Part shown: one piece after another, positions 52,058 through 60,435 of the stretch | Layout of the letters: each line of letters begins with the position of its first letter | How positions within the stretch are numbered: position 1 is the first letter of the stretch | DNA from: JAAZPT01 sp034180455 | GTDB taxonomy: Bacteria; Bacillota; Clostridia; Christensenellales; Aristaeellaceae | Reading direction: 5' to 3' | DNA length: 64,000 bases | Assembly: GCA_034180455.1 (NCBI GenBank) | Contig: JAXFOG010000005.1 | Span: forward strand, 56,680-120,679 | The notes under the pieces: generated by a model | The model's database searches: none | What the model was told of the DNA's origin: nothing | The model's input: the letters and a program-made list of their open reading frames with translations, nothing else | Position numbers and translations under genes: made by a program

Positions 52058-53044
52058 ATGTCAAAGTTTATTATTAGACGTTTAGTTTTTGCAATAGTGA
52101 TTATTGTTCTAGGATCACTATGTGTATATGCTGTAATCAGATCTCTGCCTACATCATATGTAGAAACTGTTGCACGTCAAAATGCTACACTTCCTGGCGC
52201 CAAAAGCTATGAAGAAATTTTAGCAACACTTAATGCAAGGTACAATTTGGACACTGATATCTTTACAGGTTTTGGGTATTGGATTAAAGATGCTATAAAA
52301 GGCGATTTTGGTGATTCATGGCTATTTACCAAACCCGTAACTGAAAAATTTGCCGATGTAATTTGGTACTCTGTATCGCTTAACATTGTTACATTCATTT
52401 TGCAAGTGCTCATTGCAATTCCACTTGGCATTACTGCTGCTACTAAGCAATATAGCGGAACAGACTATGCTATTTCTGTTTTCGCTTTATTGGGTATTTC
52501 TTTACCGACTTTTTTCCTAGCTACATTATTAAAATATGTTTTTGCTATTAAGCTAAATTGGTTTGAGTTATATGGAATTGTTAGTAGAGATTTTCCTCGA
52601 CTATCTACTTGGGGGAAAATTTTGGATATGGCACAACATTTAGTTCTTCCTACTTTAACACTAACTATGCTAAGTATAGGTGGCTTAATGCGTTTTACAC
52701 GTACAAATATGTTGGAAGTTCTAAACGCTGATTACATTAGAACTGCAAGAGCAAAAGGATTGCCAGAGAAAGAAGTTATAAATAAACATGCTTATAAGAA
52801 CACATTAATTCCTCTTGTTACTTATCTTAGTTACTTATTGCCTTCTATGTTTACTGGTGCTCTTATTACGGAAACAATGTATCAGATACCTGGTATTGGT
52901 TATGTTTCTTACCAATCAATGATAAGAGGAGATATACCTTTTACAATGTTTTACTCAGTATTTAGCATCGCTCTTACTCAGCTTAGTCTATTTTTAGCAG
53001 ATATTACCTATGCAATAGTAGACCCCCGCGTGAGAATTAACTGA
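52058..53044 (+). CDS. oppB: Peptide ABC transporter permease OppB
   Basis: A 328-residue permease with an N-terminal membrane helix (FIIRRLVFAIVIIVLGSL) and a binding-protein-dependent transport domain. The EAA-like loop reads NADYIRTARAKGLPEKEVINKHAYKNTLIPL near 225. About six membrane helices. It pairs with OppC. Normal length for the family. Confidence 0.95.
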   Translation: MSKFIIRRLVFAIVIIVLGSLCVYAVIRSLPTSYVETVARQNATLPGAKSYEEILATLNARYNLDTDIFTGFGYWIKDAIKGDFGDSWLFTKPVTEKFADVIWYSVSLNIVTFILQVLIAIPLGITAATKQYSGTDYAISVFALLGISLPTFFLATLLKYVFAIKLNWFELYGIVSRDFPRLSTWGKILDMAQHLVLPTLTLTMLSIGGLMRFTRTNMLEVLNADYIRTARAKGLPEKEVINKHAYKNTLIPLVTYLSYLLPSMFTGALITETMYQIPGIGYVSYQSMIRGDIPFTMFYSVFSIALTQLSLFLADITYAIVDPRVRIN

Positions 53045-53056
53045 TAGGAGGCTATT

Positions 53057-54874
53057 ATGAATAAAGATATAAATAAAAATTCTAAGCAGAATATTTCTGC
53101 TTTAGATAGAGTTAAACAAGCTACTGAAGAGATGGTGGATAATCGCAAAGATGCTCTAGATAATGAGAGCAGGGTTAAAGTTCTTTCACCAGGAATGTTG
53201 GTTTTTAAGCGCTTTGTAAGAAATAAACTTGCTGTTGTTGGTTTTACAATGCTTGCTGTTATGTTTTTATTTTCTTTTGTTGGCCCTATTTTTTCTCCTT
53301 ACACACAAACTCAGCTTTTTACTCGTGAAGAGCTTGTATATAAAGACTATGCAAATGCAAAGTATAATTCAGATTTACTTCCAGTACTAAGATCAGATGT
53401 TAAGCCAAATGATTTTAAAAAGATAAAAAGTAAATTTATATTGGCAAAAAATAAAGGAGCTTCTGAATTTGAAGTCTCAAAAGATAAATATTCAATTACA
53501 AAACTCTCCGATGATGCTTATATTATAAATGATTCTAAGGAAGCTGGAAAATTTGTAATAAAAGGATCAATGGCATTGCTTCCTAAAAATCCTCTATATA
53601 CTGATGGTTTTAAAGAGGCATTTGATAAGGCATTTAAAGCAGACGAGGATAAATTTACATATAAAGATACAGAATATACTATTTTTAGAAATAAAATGGA
53701 TAGCAAGATTTTAATTCAAAATCCCTATGCTTTGATTTCAAAAAATGTTGTATATCCTTTTGCTGAGATTAATAATGATACTGTTAACAATTTACAATAT
53801 AGAATTACAGCTGAAAAAGCTATAATAGATAAGCAAAGCGAATTTACTTTTCAGAATAGAAAATTCTTGTTAAATAATGTTGATGATCATTCTATAGGAA
53901 TAACAGAAGAATATAACGGCGAAGTTAAAAAAATCGCACTTATTACAGATCTAATAGTTACCCCTAATGATAAGTCTGAATTTTTGTCGATGGACTATTT
54001 ATTAGCGACAATGGATGCGATTAGAAACAAGGATGATTCATTTATCTATACTCATAAAGATTCTGATGGTAATGAAAAAGAAGAAGAGTTTAAAATTTCT
54101 CTTGCAAACGGTAGATTTACAATCAAGAATCAACGTACAATGCTTTTGTTTGATACAAATAGTGCTCCAAGCAGAGAACATTTATGTGGTACTGATGCAC
54201 AAGGCATGGATGTATTAACAAGGCTAATGTATGGCGGAAGAATTTCGTTGATGGTTGGTTTTGTAGTTGTTTTTCTAGAAATTTTTATTGGAATTTTATT
54301 TGGTGGTATTTCTGGATATTTCGGAGGATGGGTTGATAATATTATCATGAGATTTATCGATTTATTTAACAGTATTCCTTCTTTTCCACTTATGATAATA
54401 ATCGGTTCCGTTATGGATACAATGGAAGTTCCTTCTACTAAAAGAATATTCTTGCTAATGTTATTACTAGGCTTATTAGGATGGACAGGTATAGCAAGAG
54501 TTGTACGTGGTCAGATATTGTCATTGAGGGAGCAAGACTTTATGATTGCTACTGAAGCAACTGGTCTGAGTATAAATAAAAGAATATTCAGACACTTGGT
54601 GCCAAACGTTATGCCACTACTTATTGTTCAGGCTACTATGAGTTTGGGTGGTATAATTATTTATGAAGCAACACTTTCTTTCTTAGGATTAGGTGTTAAG
54701 CCACCACTTGCCTCCTGGGGAAGTATAGTAAATGCTGCAAATGACTTGTACATTATGAAAACTTGTTGGTGGATTTGGATCCCTACTGGATTGTTAATTG
54801 TATTAACGGTTTTAGGCTTTAACTTTGTAGGCGATGGCTTACGTGATGCATATGATCCAAAGATGAAGAGGTAA
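53057..54874 (+). CDS. oppC: Peptide ABC transporter permease OppC with large extracytoplasmic insert
   Basis: A 605-residue permease, about twice the usual OppC length. A first membrane helix at about 58-80 (KLAVVGFTMLAVMFLFSFVG) ends in the family motif PIFSPY. About 290 residues of mostly polar sequence with repeated KYSITKLSDD/EYTIFRNK-like segments follow (about 90-370). The normal core then resumes with EHLCGTDAQGMDVLTRLMYGG and the EAA loop ATEATGLSINKRIFRHLVPN. The insert would lie outside the membrane and may contact the enlarged OppA. Confidence 0.93.
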   Translation: MNKDINKNSKQNISALDRVKQATEEMVDNRKDALDNESRVKVLSPGMLVFKRFVRNKLAVVGFTMLAVMFLFSFVGPIFSPYTQTQLFTREELVYKDYANAKYNSDLLPVLRSDVKPNDFKKIKSKFILAKNKGASEFEVSKDKYSITKLSDDAYIINDSKEAGKFVIKGSMALLPKNPLYTDGFKEAFDKAFKADEDKFTYKDTEYTIFRNKMDSKILIQNPYALISKNVVYPFAEINNDTVNNLQYRITAEKAIIDKQSEFTFQNRKFLLNNVDDHSIGITEEYNGEVKKIALITDLIVTPNDKSEFLSMDYLLATMDAIRNKDDSFIYTHKDSDGNEKEEEFKISLANGRFTIKNQRTMLLFDTNSAPSREHLCGTDAQGMDVLTRLMYGGRISLMVGFVVVFLEIFIGILFGGISGYFGGWVDNIIMRFIDLFNSIPSFPLMIIIGSVMDTMEVPSTKRIFLLMLLLGLLGWTGIARVVRGQILSLREQDFMIATEATGLSINKRIFRHLVPNVMPLLIVQATMSLGGIIIYEATLSFLGLGVKPPLASWGSIVNAANDLYIMKTCWWIWIPTGLLIVLTVLGFNFVGDGLRDAYDPKMKR

Positions 54875-54878
54875 GCAA

Positions 54879-56012
54879 ATGTCAAATAAAAAGAGTAATT
54901 ATATTTCTGCTCGAGAATCAAGAGCCATTAGCAAAAGAAATAGAAAAATTACAAAAGAATATGAAAAGAAAAGAGAACGTAAAAATGTTCCTGAGAGTGA
55001 GTATCTCTCAAAAATGCATAATCCAAACAACGTAGTTGAGTTTGATAATTTGCATACATATTTCTTTACCGATATTGGAACTGTAAAGGCAGTTGATGGA
55101 GTTAGTTTTGATATTCCTATAGGCTCCACCGTAGGTGTTGTAGGAGAATCTGGTTGTGGTAAGTCTGTTACAAGTCTTTCACTAATGCATCTTGTACAAA
55201 GGCCAACTGGACAAATTACTGAGGGCGCAATTCGTTTAAATCTTGGTGACCGAGTTATTGATGTTGCAAAGGCTCCTACATATGTTATGGAAGGAATTCG
55301 TGGCAACGATGTTTCTATGATCTTCCAGGAACCAATGACTAGTCTTAATCCTGTTTTTAGAATTGGAGAACAAATTAATGAGGTAATACAGCTTCATAAT
55401 AAAGACATGTCTGAAGAAGCAATCAAAGCAAGAACTATTGAAATGCTCAATTTAGTTGGAATAGCAAATAGTGACGGCGTTTATATGATGTATCCTCATG
55501 AGCTTTCAGGTGGAATGCGTCAGCGCGTTATGATTGCAATGGCTTTAGCTTGTAATCCAAAACTGATTATAGCAGACGAACCAACAACTGCTCTTGATGT
55601 AACAATACAAGCTCAAATACTTGAACTTTTACGTAATATTAAAGATAAAATCAATGGTAGTATTATGTTGATTACTCATGATTTGGGCGTAATAGCTGAA
55701 ATGGCTGACTATGTTGTTGTTATGTATGCTGGAAGAATTGTCGAAAAAGGTACTGCTCTTGAAATATTTAAGAACCCTTGTCATCCATATACTATAGGAT
55801 TGATGGCTTCAAAGCCTGTAGTCAATCAAAATGTTGAAAGGCTATATAGCATACCTGGCAACGTTCCAAACCCAATAAATATGCCAAATTATTGCTATTT
55901 TAGAGATAGGTGCAACAAACAAGTTAAAGAATGTGATGGCGCTTATCCTTGCGAATTCATGGTAAGTCCAACTCACTTTGTAAGTTGCTATCGTTATATG
56001 GAGGAAAAATAA
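54879..56012 (+). CDS. oppD: Peptide ABC transporter ATPase OppD
   Basis: A 377-residue ATPase. Walker A GESGCGKSVTSLS near 89, signature LSGGMRQRVMIA near 209, Walker B LIIADEPTTALD and a C-terminal Cys cluster region (RCNKQVKECDGAYPC). A Lys/Arg/Glu-rich N-terminal extension of about 45 residues precedes the ABC domain and is not usual for OppD. Overlaps oppF by one base. Confidence 0.95.
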   Translation: MSNKKSNYISARESRAISKRNRKITKEYEKKRERKNVPESEYLSKMHNPNNVVEFDNLHTYFFTDIGTVKAVDGVSFDIPIGSTVGVVGESGCGKSVTSLSLMHLVQRPTGQITEGAIRLNLGDRVIDVAKAPTYVMEGIRGNDVSMIFQEPMTSLNPVFRIGEQINEVIQLHNKDMSEEAIKARTIEMLNLVGIANSDGVYMMYPHELSGGMRQRVMIAMALACNPKLIIADEPTTALDVTIQAQILELLRNIKDKINGSIMLITHDLGVIAEMADYVVVMYAGRIVEKGTALEIFKNPCHPYTIGLMASKPVVNQNVERLYSIPGNVPNPINMPNYCYFRDRCNKQVKECDGAYPCEFMVSPTHFVSCYRYMEEK

Positions 56013-56992
56013 TGGAAAATAGAAATGATGATTTACTTGTTGTAAAGAACCTAAAAAAATATTTTCCCATTAAAGCAGGTCTTTTTAATCGAGTTGTAGG
56101 CCATGTTAAGGCTGTAGATGATGTATCATTTACAATTAAACGTGGAACAACTTTGGGTTTAGTTGGGGAATCTGGTTGTGGCAAAACTACAACTGGTAAA
56201 ACAATTTTACATTTAGATGATCCTACTTCCGGAGAAGTTTACTTTGATGGAGTTGATATAAGAAAGCTTAGCAAACGAGAGATGATTAAATTTAGACCTC
56301 GTATGCAAATCATTTTCCAAGATCCTTATTCTAGTTTATCTCCAAGACTACCAGTAGGAACAATTATAGGTGAGGGCGTTAAAGAGCATAATATTGTAGA
56401 CAATAAAGATTATGTTGAATATGTTGATCTTATTATGAAAGCTTGTGGGTTACAGCCATATCACAAAGATAGATATCCTCATGAGTTTTCTGGTGGACAA
56501 AGACAAAGAATTTGTATTGCAAGAGCTATTGCTTTAAATCCTGAGTTCATTGTATGCGACGAACCAGTTTCCGCGCTAGATGTTTCTATTCAAGCACAAA
56601 TTATTAATCTATTAATGGATTTGCAAGAGAAGTTTGGTCTTACATATCTTTTTATATCACATGATTTATCCGTAGTAGAGCATATTTCTGACAATGTTGG
56701 TGTTATGTATTTAGGATCACTAGTTGAGATTGGATCAAAAGAATCTATATTCAAAAATCCTTTGCATCCTTATACTCAGGCTTTGTTTAGTGCTATTCCT
56801 ATGCCAGATCCAACACATAAAATGAACAGAATTATTCTGGAAGGAAGCATACCTTCACCTGCTAATCCTCCAAAAGGCTGTAAGTTCCACACAAGATGTG
56901 CTAAGTGTATGGAAATATGTAAATCTGAAATTCCTATACCACGTAATGTTGGTGGTCATATGGTTGCGTGTCATCTGTATGATAAAGAATAA
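56012..56992 (+). CDS. oppF: Peptide ABC transporter ATPase OppF
   Basis: A 326-residue ATPase: Walker A GESGCGKTTTGKTIL near 53, FSGGQRQRICIARAIA near 160, DEPVSALDVSIQAQ, and a C-terminal RCAKCMEIC cluster typical of OppD/OppF. Start 56012 (TAATG overlap with oppD, GAGG upstream) discards 21 residues of the longest frame. Confidence 0.95.
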   Translation: MENRNDDLLVVKNLKKYFPIKAGLFNRVVGHVKAVDDVSFTIKRGTTLGLVGESGCGKTTTGKTILHLDDPTSGEVYFDGVDIRKLSKREMIKFRPRMQIIFQDPYSSLSPRLPVGTIIGEGVKEHNIVDNKDYVEYVDLIMKACGLQPYHKDRYPHEFSGGQRQRICIARAIALNPEFIVCDEPVSALDVSIQAQIINLLMDLQEKFGLTYLFISHDLSVVEHISDNVGVMYLGSLVEIGSKESIFKNPLHPYTQALFSAIPMPDPTHKMNRIILEGSIPSPANPPKGCKFHTRCAKCMEICKSEIPIPRNVGGHMVACHLYDKE

Positions 56993-57230
56993 TAAAAAAG
57001 ATATACAAGATGATGGTAGAGTCATTGTAAATATGAATGTTGAGGGAATGCCCTGGTATAATCCCAAAAAATTATCTGCAAAAAGTGATGGACATGATAC
57101 TTTAACTAAAAGTCAAATTCGTTCTTTTATCTGGGGTGCCCTAAAAGCAGGTTTGCTTATTTCATTTGGTTTCTCTATTGCGTTTATATTGTTTATATTA
57201 TTCTGTTTAAAAGTTTGGTTTAAAGTTTAA
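56979..57230 (+). CDS. Small membrane protein at the end of the opp operon
   Basis: An 83-residue protein with a soluble N-terminus holding NMNVEGMPWYNP (about 18-29) and one C-terminal membrane helix (about 57-80, ISFGFSIAFILFILFCL). Start 56979 overlaps oppF by 14 bp and has no clear RBS, so a later start at 57033 is possible. The function is unknown. Position in the operon suggests an accessory role for the transporter, as inference only. Confidence 0.6.
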   Translation: MIKNNKKDIQDDGRVIVNMNVEGMPWYNPKKLSAKSDGHDTLTKSQIRSFIWGALKAGLLISFGFSIAFILFILFCLKVWFKV

Positions 57231-57257
57231 AAAACCGGCATTAGCCGGTTTTTTTGT
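57229..57257. terminator. Terminator after the opp operon
   Basis: Arms AAAAACCGGC / GCCGGTTTTT with a short loop and a T-run on both strands; also serves the converging CHAP-like gene. Confidence 0.9.
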
Positions 57258-57263
57258 ACTATT

Positions 57264-58232
57264 TTATTTCCAAGTAGCACAGAATCCAAATACACTCCAA
57301 TATCCCGTATGTTCTTTATATTGAATCAATTGATTGGTTTGCTCACTTTTTGGTAACTCTGATATATTTTTCTTTGGATGTTTAATTTTACTATCATATA
57401 AATATGAATAGCATTTAACAGTATTTGACATATTGCCCTCAACTGTAGTTATTTTGTAAATCCCATCTCCTTTATTGACAACATCTACAACAAGACCAAT
57501 ATGCGTAAATTTATATGCATTCTTGGTATTGCCATATATTACAAAATATCCTGGCTTTGGTATATCTACAAATCTATTTACTGATGAATATCCATCCCAT
57601 TGATGGCCAACTTGACCTTCAAGCAATCCAAATACATAGTCTTTATTTGCAGAATCTTTATTGATTGTATCGTATTTAAATGTATTTAATCCTGCAGCAT
57701 TTACACAGTAAGAAGCAAATACGCTACACCATCCAACTTCTTTCTTTTTTTTATAGTACCACTTAGCATATTGATTATATTTTGGAAGTCTGTGCATTTG
57801 ATTGCTTAAGAATTCTCTTTTTCCTATGTATACTAAATTTTGAATTGATAGGGGAGCATGGTCAGTACCAACTTCTACTACAAAATCTGTAGTTTTATTG
57901 TTTTCTTCGATTTGTATTTTGGACATGCCAATTTTTAATGCTTTTACCAATCCGAATGCATTTACGCTTACTACTTCAGGATTAGAATTATTTATTTTTA
58001 ATTTTTTATTAAAAGAATAAGTTTCCCTTTCATCGGTTGGTATTATTTCTATATTTGCATATGGAAGAATAAACTCATCGCCAACACGAACTTTTGCAAA
58101 CCCATTCTCAATCATTAGATCTTTTGGCGATTTTAATTGACTAAGTTGTCTTTCAAACTCATCTTCTCGTTCTCCTGCATAAGATGTTACTATAAATATT
58201 AAAGATAATAAAATGAGAATAATTTTTTTCAT
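57264..58232 (-). CDS. Secreted CHAP/NlpC-P60-like protein with Ig-like (BIG2-type) domain
   Basis: A 322-residue exported protein. Signal peptide MKKIILILLSLIFIVTSYAG; a BIG2-like beta domain (about 45-125, NPEVVSVNAFGLVKALKIG); then a cysteine-peptidase-like domain. That domain shows GWCSVFASYCVNAAGL (nucleophile Cys near 170), KPGYFVIYG, FTHIGLVVDV (His) and TTVEGNMSN. This Cys/His/Glu pattern fits CHAP or related amidases acting on peptidoglycan. The target bond is not known. Confidence 0.82.
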   Translation of the reverse strand: MKKIILILLSLIFIVTSYAGEREDEFERQLSQLKSPKDLMIENGFAKVRVGDEFILPYANIEIIPTDERETYSFNKKLKINNSNPEVVSVNAFGLVKALKIGMSKIQIEENNKTTDFVVEVGTDHAPLSIQNLVYIGKREFLSNQMHRLPKYNQYAKWYYKKKKEVGWCSVFASYCVNAAGLNTFKYDTINKDSANKDYVFGLLEGQVGHQWDGYSSVNRFVDIPKPGYFVIYGNTKNAYKFTHIGLVVDVVNKGDGIYKITTVEGNMSNTVKCYSYLYDSKIKHPKKNISELPKSEQTNQLIQYKEHTGYWSVFGFCATWK

Positions 58233-58249
58233 AAAATCCTCCTATTTTT

Positions 58250-58278
58250 ATTATATTTGTTTACTTGTTATATATCAA
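58250..58278 (-). promoter_or_regulatory. Promoter for the CHAP-like gene
   Basis: On the minus strand, TTGATA (58278-58273), 17 bp spacer, TATAAT (58255-58250). The -35 and upper spacer lie within the palindrome below. Confidence 0.7.
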
Positions 58279-58283
58279 GTAAA
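58260..58283. promoter_or_regulatory. Near-perfect 24-bp palindrome, candidate operator
   Basis: Arms TTTACTTG and CAAGTAAA (8/8) around an 8-base TTATATAT centre that is itself nearly symmetric. It overlaps the CHAP-like gene promoter and lies about 35 bp upstream of the M50-protease -10 element. No T-run follows. Confidence 0.6.
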
Positions 58284-58315
58284 TCAACAATAAGTTTATT
58301 AATTTAGCTAATTAT

Positions 58316-58323
58316 GCTATAAT
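58316..58323 (+). promoter_or_regulatory. Extended -10 element for the M50-scpA-scpB operon
   Basis: TGCTATAAT: an extended -10 with TATAAT at 58318-58323 and a weak -35 (TTTATT at 58295-58300). AAGGAG follows before ATG 58350. Confidence 0.55.
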
Positions 58324-58349
58324 AATATAATCTTTTTTAAGGAGATTTT

Positions 58350-59144
58350 ATGATTTTATCAAGATTAGAAGGATTTTATAATTTTTTAAAAGCAGATCCA
58401 ATTGGATTCTTAATTTTTGTTTTATATTTTTCAGTGGCTCTTATCATTTCTTTAGTTATTCATGAATATGCTCATGGCTATGTAGCTTATAAATGTGGAG
58501 ATAACACTGCAAAAATTCTGGGTAGGCTTACGCTTAATCCATTAAAGCATTTAGACCCTTTAGGAACAATCTTTATGGTATTGTTCGGTTTTGGATGGGC
58601 AAAGCCAGTTCCAATTAACTCCAGAAATTTTAATAATAGAGTTAAAGATGATTTTTATGTTTCAATTGCAGGTATTATTTGCAATCTTACACTTTATTTG
58701 ATTTCTACATCTATTATGATTGCAATTAATAGATTTGTATGGAAACCAGAAGTTTTAGAAAATATATCATATTTTAATCTTTTATACTCAGAATCGTATG
58801 GTGCTTCATACATATTATCAAGTGCTTATATCGGGAATGATTTACTTATTGCAAATATGACTATGGCACATATTTTAAGATTTTTTATGCTTTTGTCGCA
58901 GTTTAACTTAATATTAGCTATTTTCAATGCTATGCCAATTCCTCCATTGGATGGTTTTCATATTATGAACAACTTGATATTTAAAGGCAAAATTTCCATG
59001 AATGCTAAGTTGATGAAAAGCATGCAGATTATTTTGTTTATTCTGATACTTTACGGTGCTTTTAATAAAATTCTTTTATATCTTACTAATTCGATTGAAA
59101 TAGGAGTACTTAGAACATTTTTACAGATAGTAGGACGTGTATGA
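58350..59144 (+). CDS. Site-2 protease family membrane protein (M50)
   Basis: A 264-residue membrane metalloprotease with about six helices. The zinc motif HEYAHG (HExxH) lies near 38, and a second ligand region NAMPIPPLDGFHI near 195 supplies the Asp. Substrate unknown. The gene lies directly before scpA (4-bp overlap), a conserved clostridial neighbourhood. Confidence 0.92.
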   Translation: MILSRLEGFYNFLKADPIGFLIFVLYFSVALIISLVIHEYAHGYVAYKCGDNTAKILGRLTLNPLKHLDPLGTIFMVLFGFGWAKPVPINSRNFNNRVKDDFYVSIAGIICNLTLYLISTSIMIAINRFVWKPEVLENISYFNLLYSESYGASYILSSAYIGNDLLIANMTMAHILRFFMLLSQFNLILAIFNAMPIPPLDGFHIMNNLIFKGKISMNAKLMKSMQIILFILILYGAFNKILLYLTNSIEIGVLRTFLQIVGRV

Positions 59145-59869
59145 GTAAATTTAATGTAAGCCTTGAAAATTTTACTGGTCCACTAGACCTTCTTCTTCAT
59201 TTGATTTCAAAATCAAAAATTGACATTAAAGATATATTTCTATCTGAAATAACAGATCAGTATATTAGCATTGTATATTCAAGTGAAAATGTTGATATGG
59301 AGTCGATGGGTGAGTTTCTTGCTATGGCTGCACGACTTTTAGAAATAAAAAGCAAAGCATTGCTTCCAACGGAAAATGTAGATACCGATCTTGAGGAAGA
59401 CAAGCAACTACTAATCATGCAGATAGAAGAGTACCGAAAAATTAAGTCTATTATTCCAGCATTAGAACAATTAGAAAGCAAAAGCTTACTTTTCTATACT
59501 AAGTTTCCTGAAGAAGCAGTAGTAATTGAACCCATTGTTGAACTAAAAGAAAATACTGTTTCATCGTTGACTAACTCAATATTTAGGTTGCTTGAACGAA
59601 AGCTTTTACAAGAAGAAAAGATACGTTATAAAGGTAAGATAAATTCATTAAGAGCTGAACAAATTACTATAAAACAAAGCATTATAAATATATTGAAAAA
59701 TCTTACATCTAGTCCTGTGCTTTTTAATACTTTTATTAATAAAAATGATCCAGAATATTACGCCACATATTTTATTGCGCTGCTTGAATTAATCAAGAGA
59801 GGTAGGGTATCAGCAAAGCAAAAAAATACTTTTGATTCTATCTATGTTAAAAAGGAATCCACTATATGA
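59141..59869 (+). CDS. scpA: Segregation and condensation protein A
   Basis: A 242-residue kleisin bridging the SMC heads with ScpB. It begins FNVSLENFTGPLDLLLHLI and has DQYISIVYS, and MGEFLAMAARLLEIKSKALLP near 55; the C-terminal winged helix follows. It overlaps both neighbours by 4 bp. The smc gene is not in the window. Confidence 0.96.
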   Translation: MSKFNVSLENFTGPLDLLLHLISKSKIDIKDIFLSEITDQYISIVYSSENVDMESMGEFLAMAARLLEIKSKALLPTENVDTDLEEDKQLLIMQIEEYRKIKSIIPALEQLESKSLLFYTKFPEEAVVIEPIVELKENTVSSLTNSIFRLLERKLLQEEKIRYKGKINSLRAEQITIKQSIINILKNLTSSPVLFNTFINKNDPEYYATYFIALLELIKRGRVSAKQKNTFDSIYVKKESTI

Positions 59870-60435
59870 ACCAAAGAATAATAAATTTTTCAAAAATAGT
59901 TGAAGCAATCTTATTTGTATCAGGAGAGTCTGTTTCTTTTGAAGCATTGTCAAAAGGGATTGGAATAAGTCTAGTTGAGCTAAACGAAGTTATAAATTAT
60001 CTAATTGATATATATAACGAAGATAATCGTGGTATTTATGTTAAAGTATTTAATAATAATGTTCAGTTTTCAACAAATGCAGAATATGCAGAATATATTT
60101 CTAAAGTACTTGGAAATATAAAGACACAGTCTCTTAGTTCAAAGGCAATGGAGACATTAGCAATAATCGCATATAAACAACCTATTACAAAAAATGAAAT
60201 TGATCAAATAAGAGGAGTCAATTCAGAATATTCATTATCTTCTTTATTAGATAAGGAACTCATAACAATATCTGGAAAAAAGGATGTAATTGGTAATCCA
60301 AATTTATACATTACTACTGATAAATTTTTGAGCCATTTTGGAATTTCAGGTTTAAATGAATTACCTGCGATTCTTCCAATTGACGAAATGATTAATGATG
60401 ATATGGGAGATCAATATGAGAAATTTGAAGATTGA
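59866..60435 (+). CDS. scpB: Segregation and condensation protein B
   Basis: A 189-residue tandem winged-helix protein that dimerises on ScpA. Seen are KIVEAILFVSGESVSFEAL and SKAMETLAIIAYKQPITKNEIDQIRGV near 85, the family core. Overlaps scpA by 4 bp and the S9 peptidase by 20 bp. Confidence 0.96.
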   Translation: MNQRIINFSKIVEAILFVSGESVSFEALSKGIGISLVELNEVINYLIDIYNEDNRGIYVKVFNNNVQFSTNAEYAEYISKVLGNIKTQSLSSKAMETLAIIAYKQPITKNEIDQIRGVNSEYSLSSLLDKELITISGKKDVIGNPNLYITTDKFLSHFGISGLNELPAILPIDEMINDDMGDQYEKFED

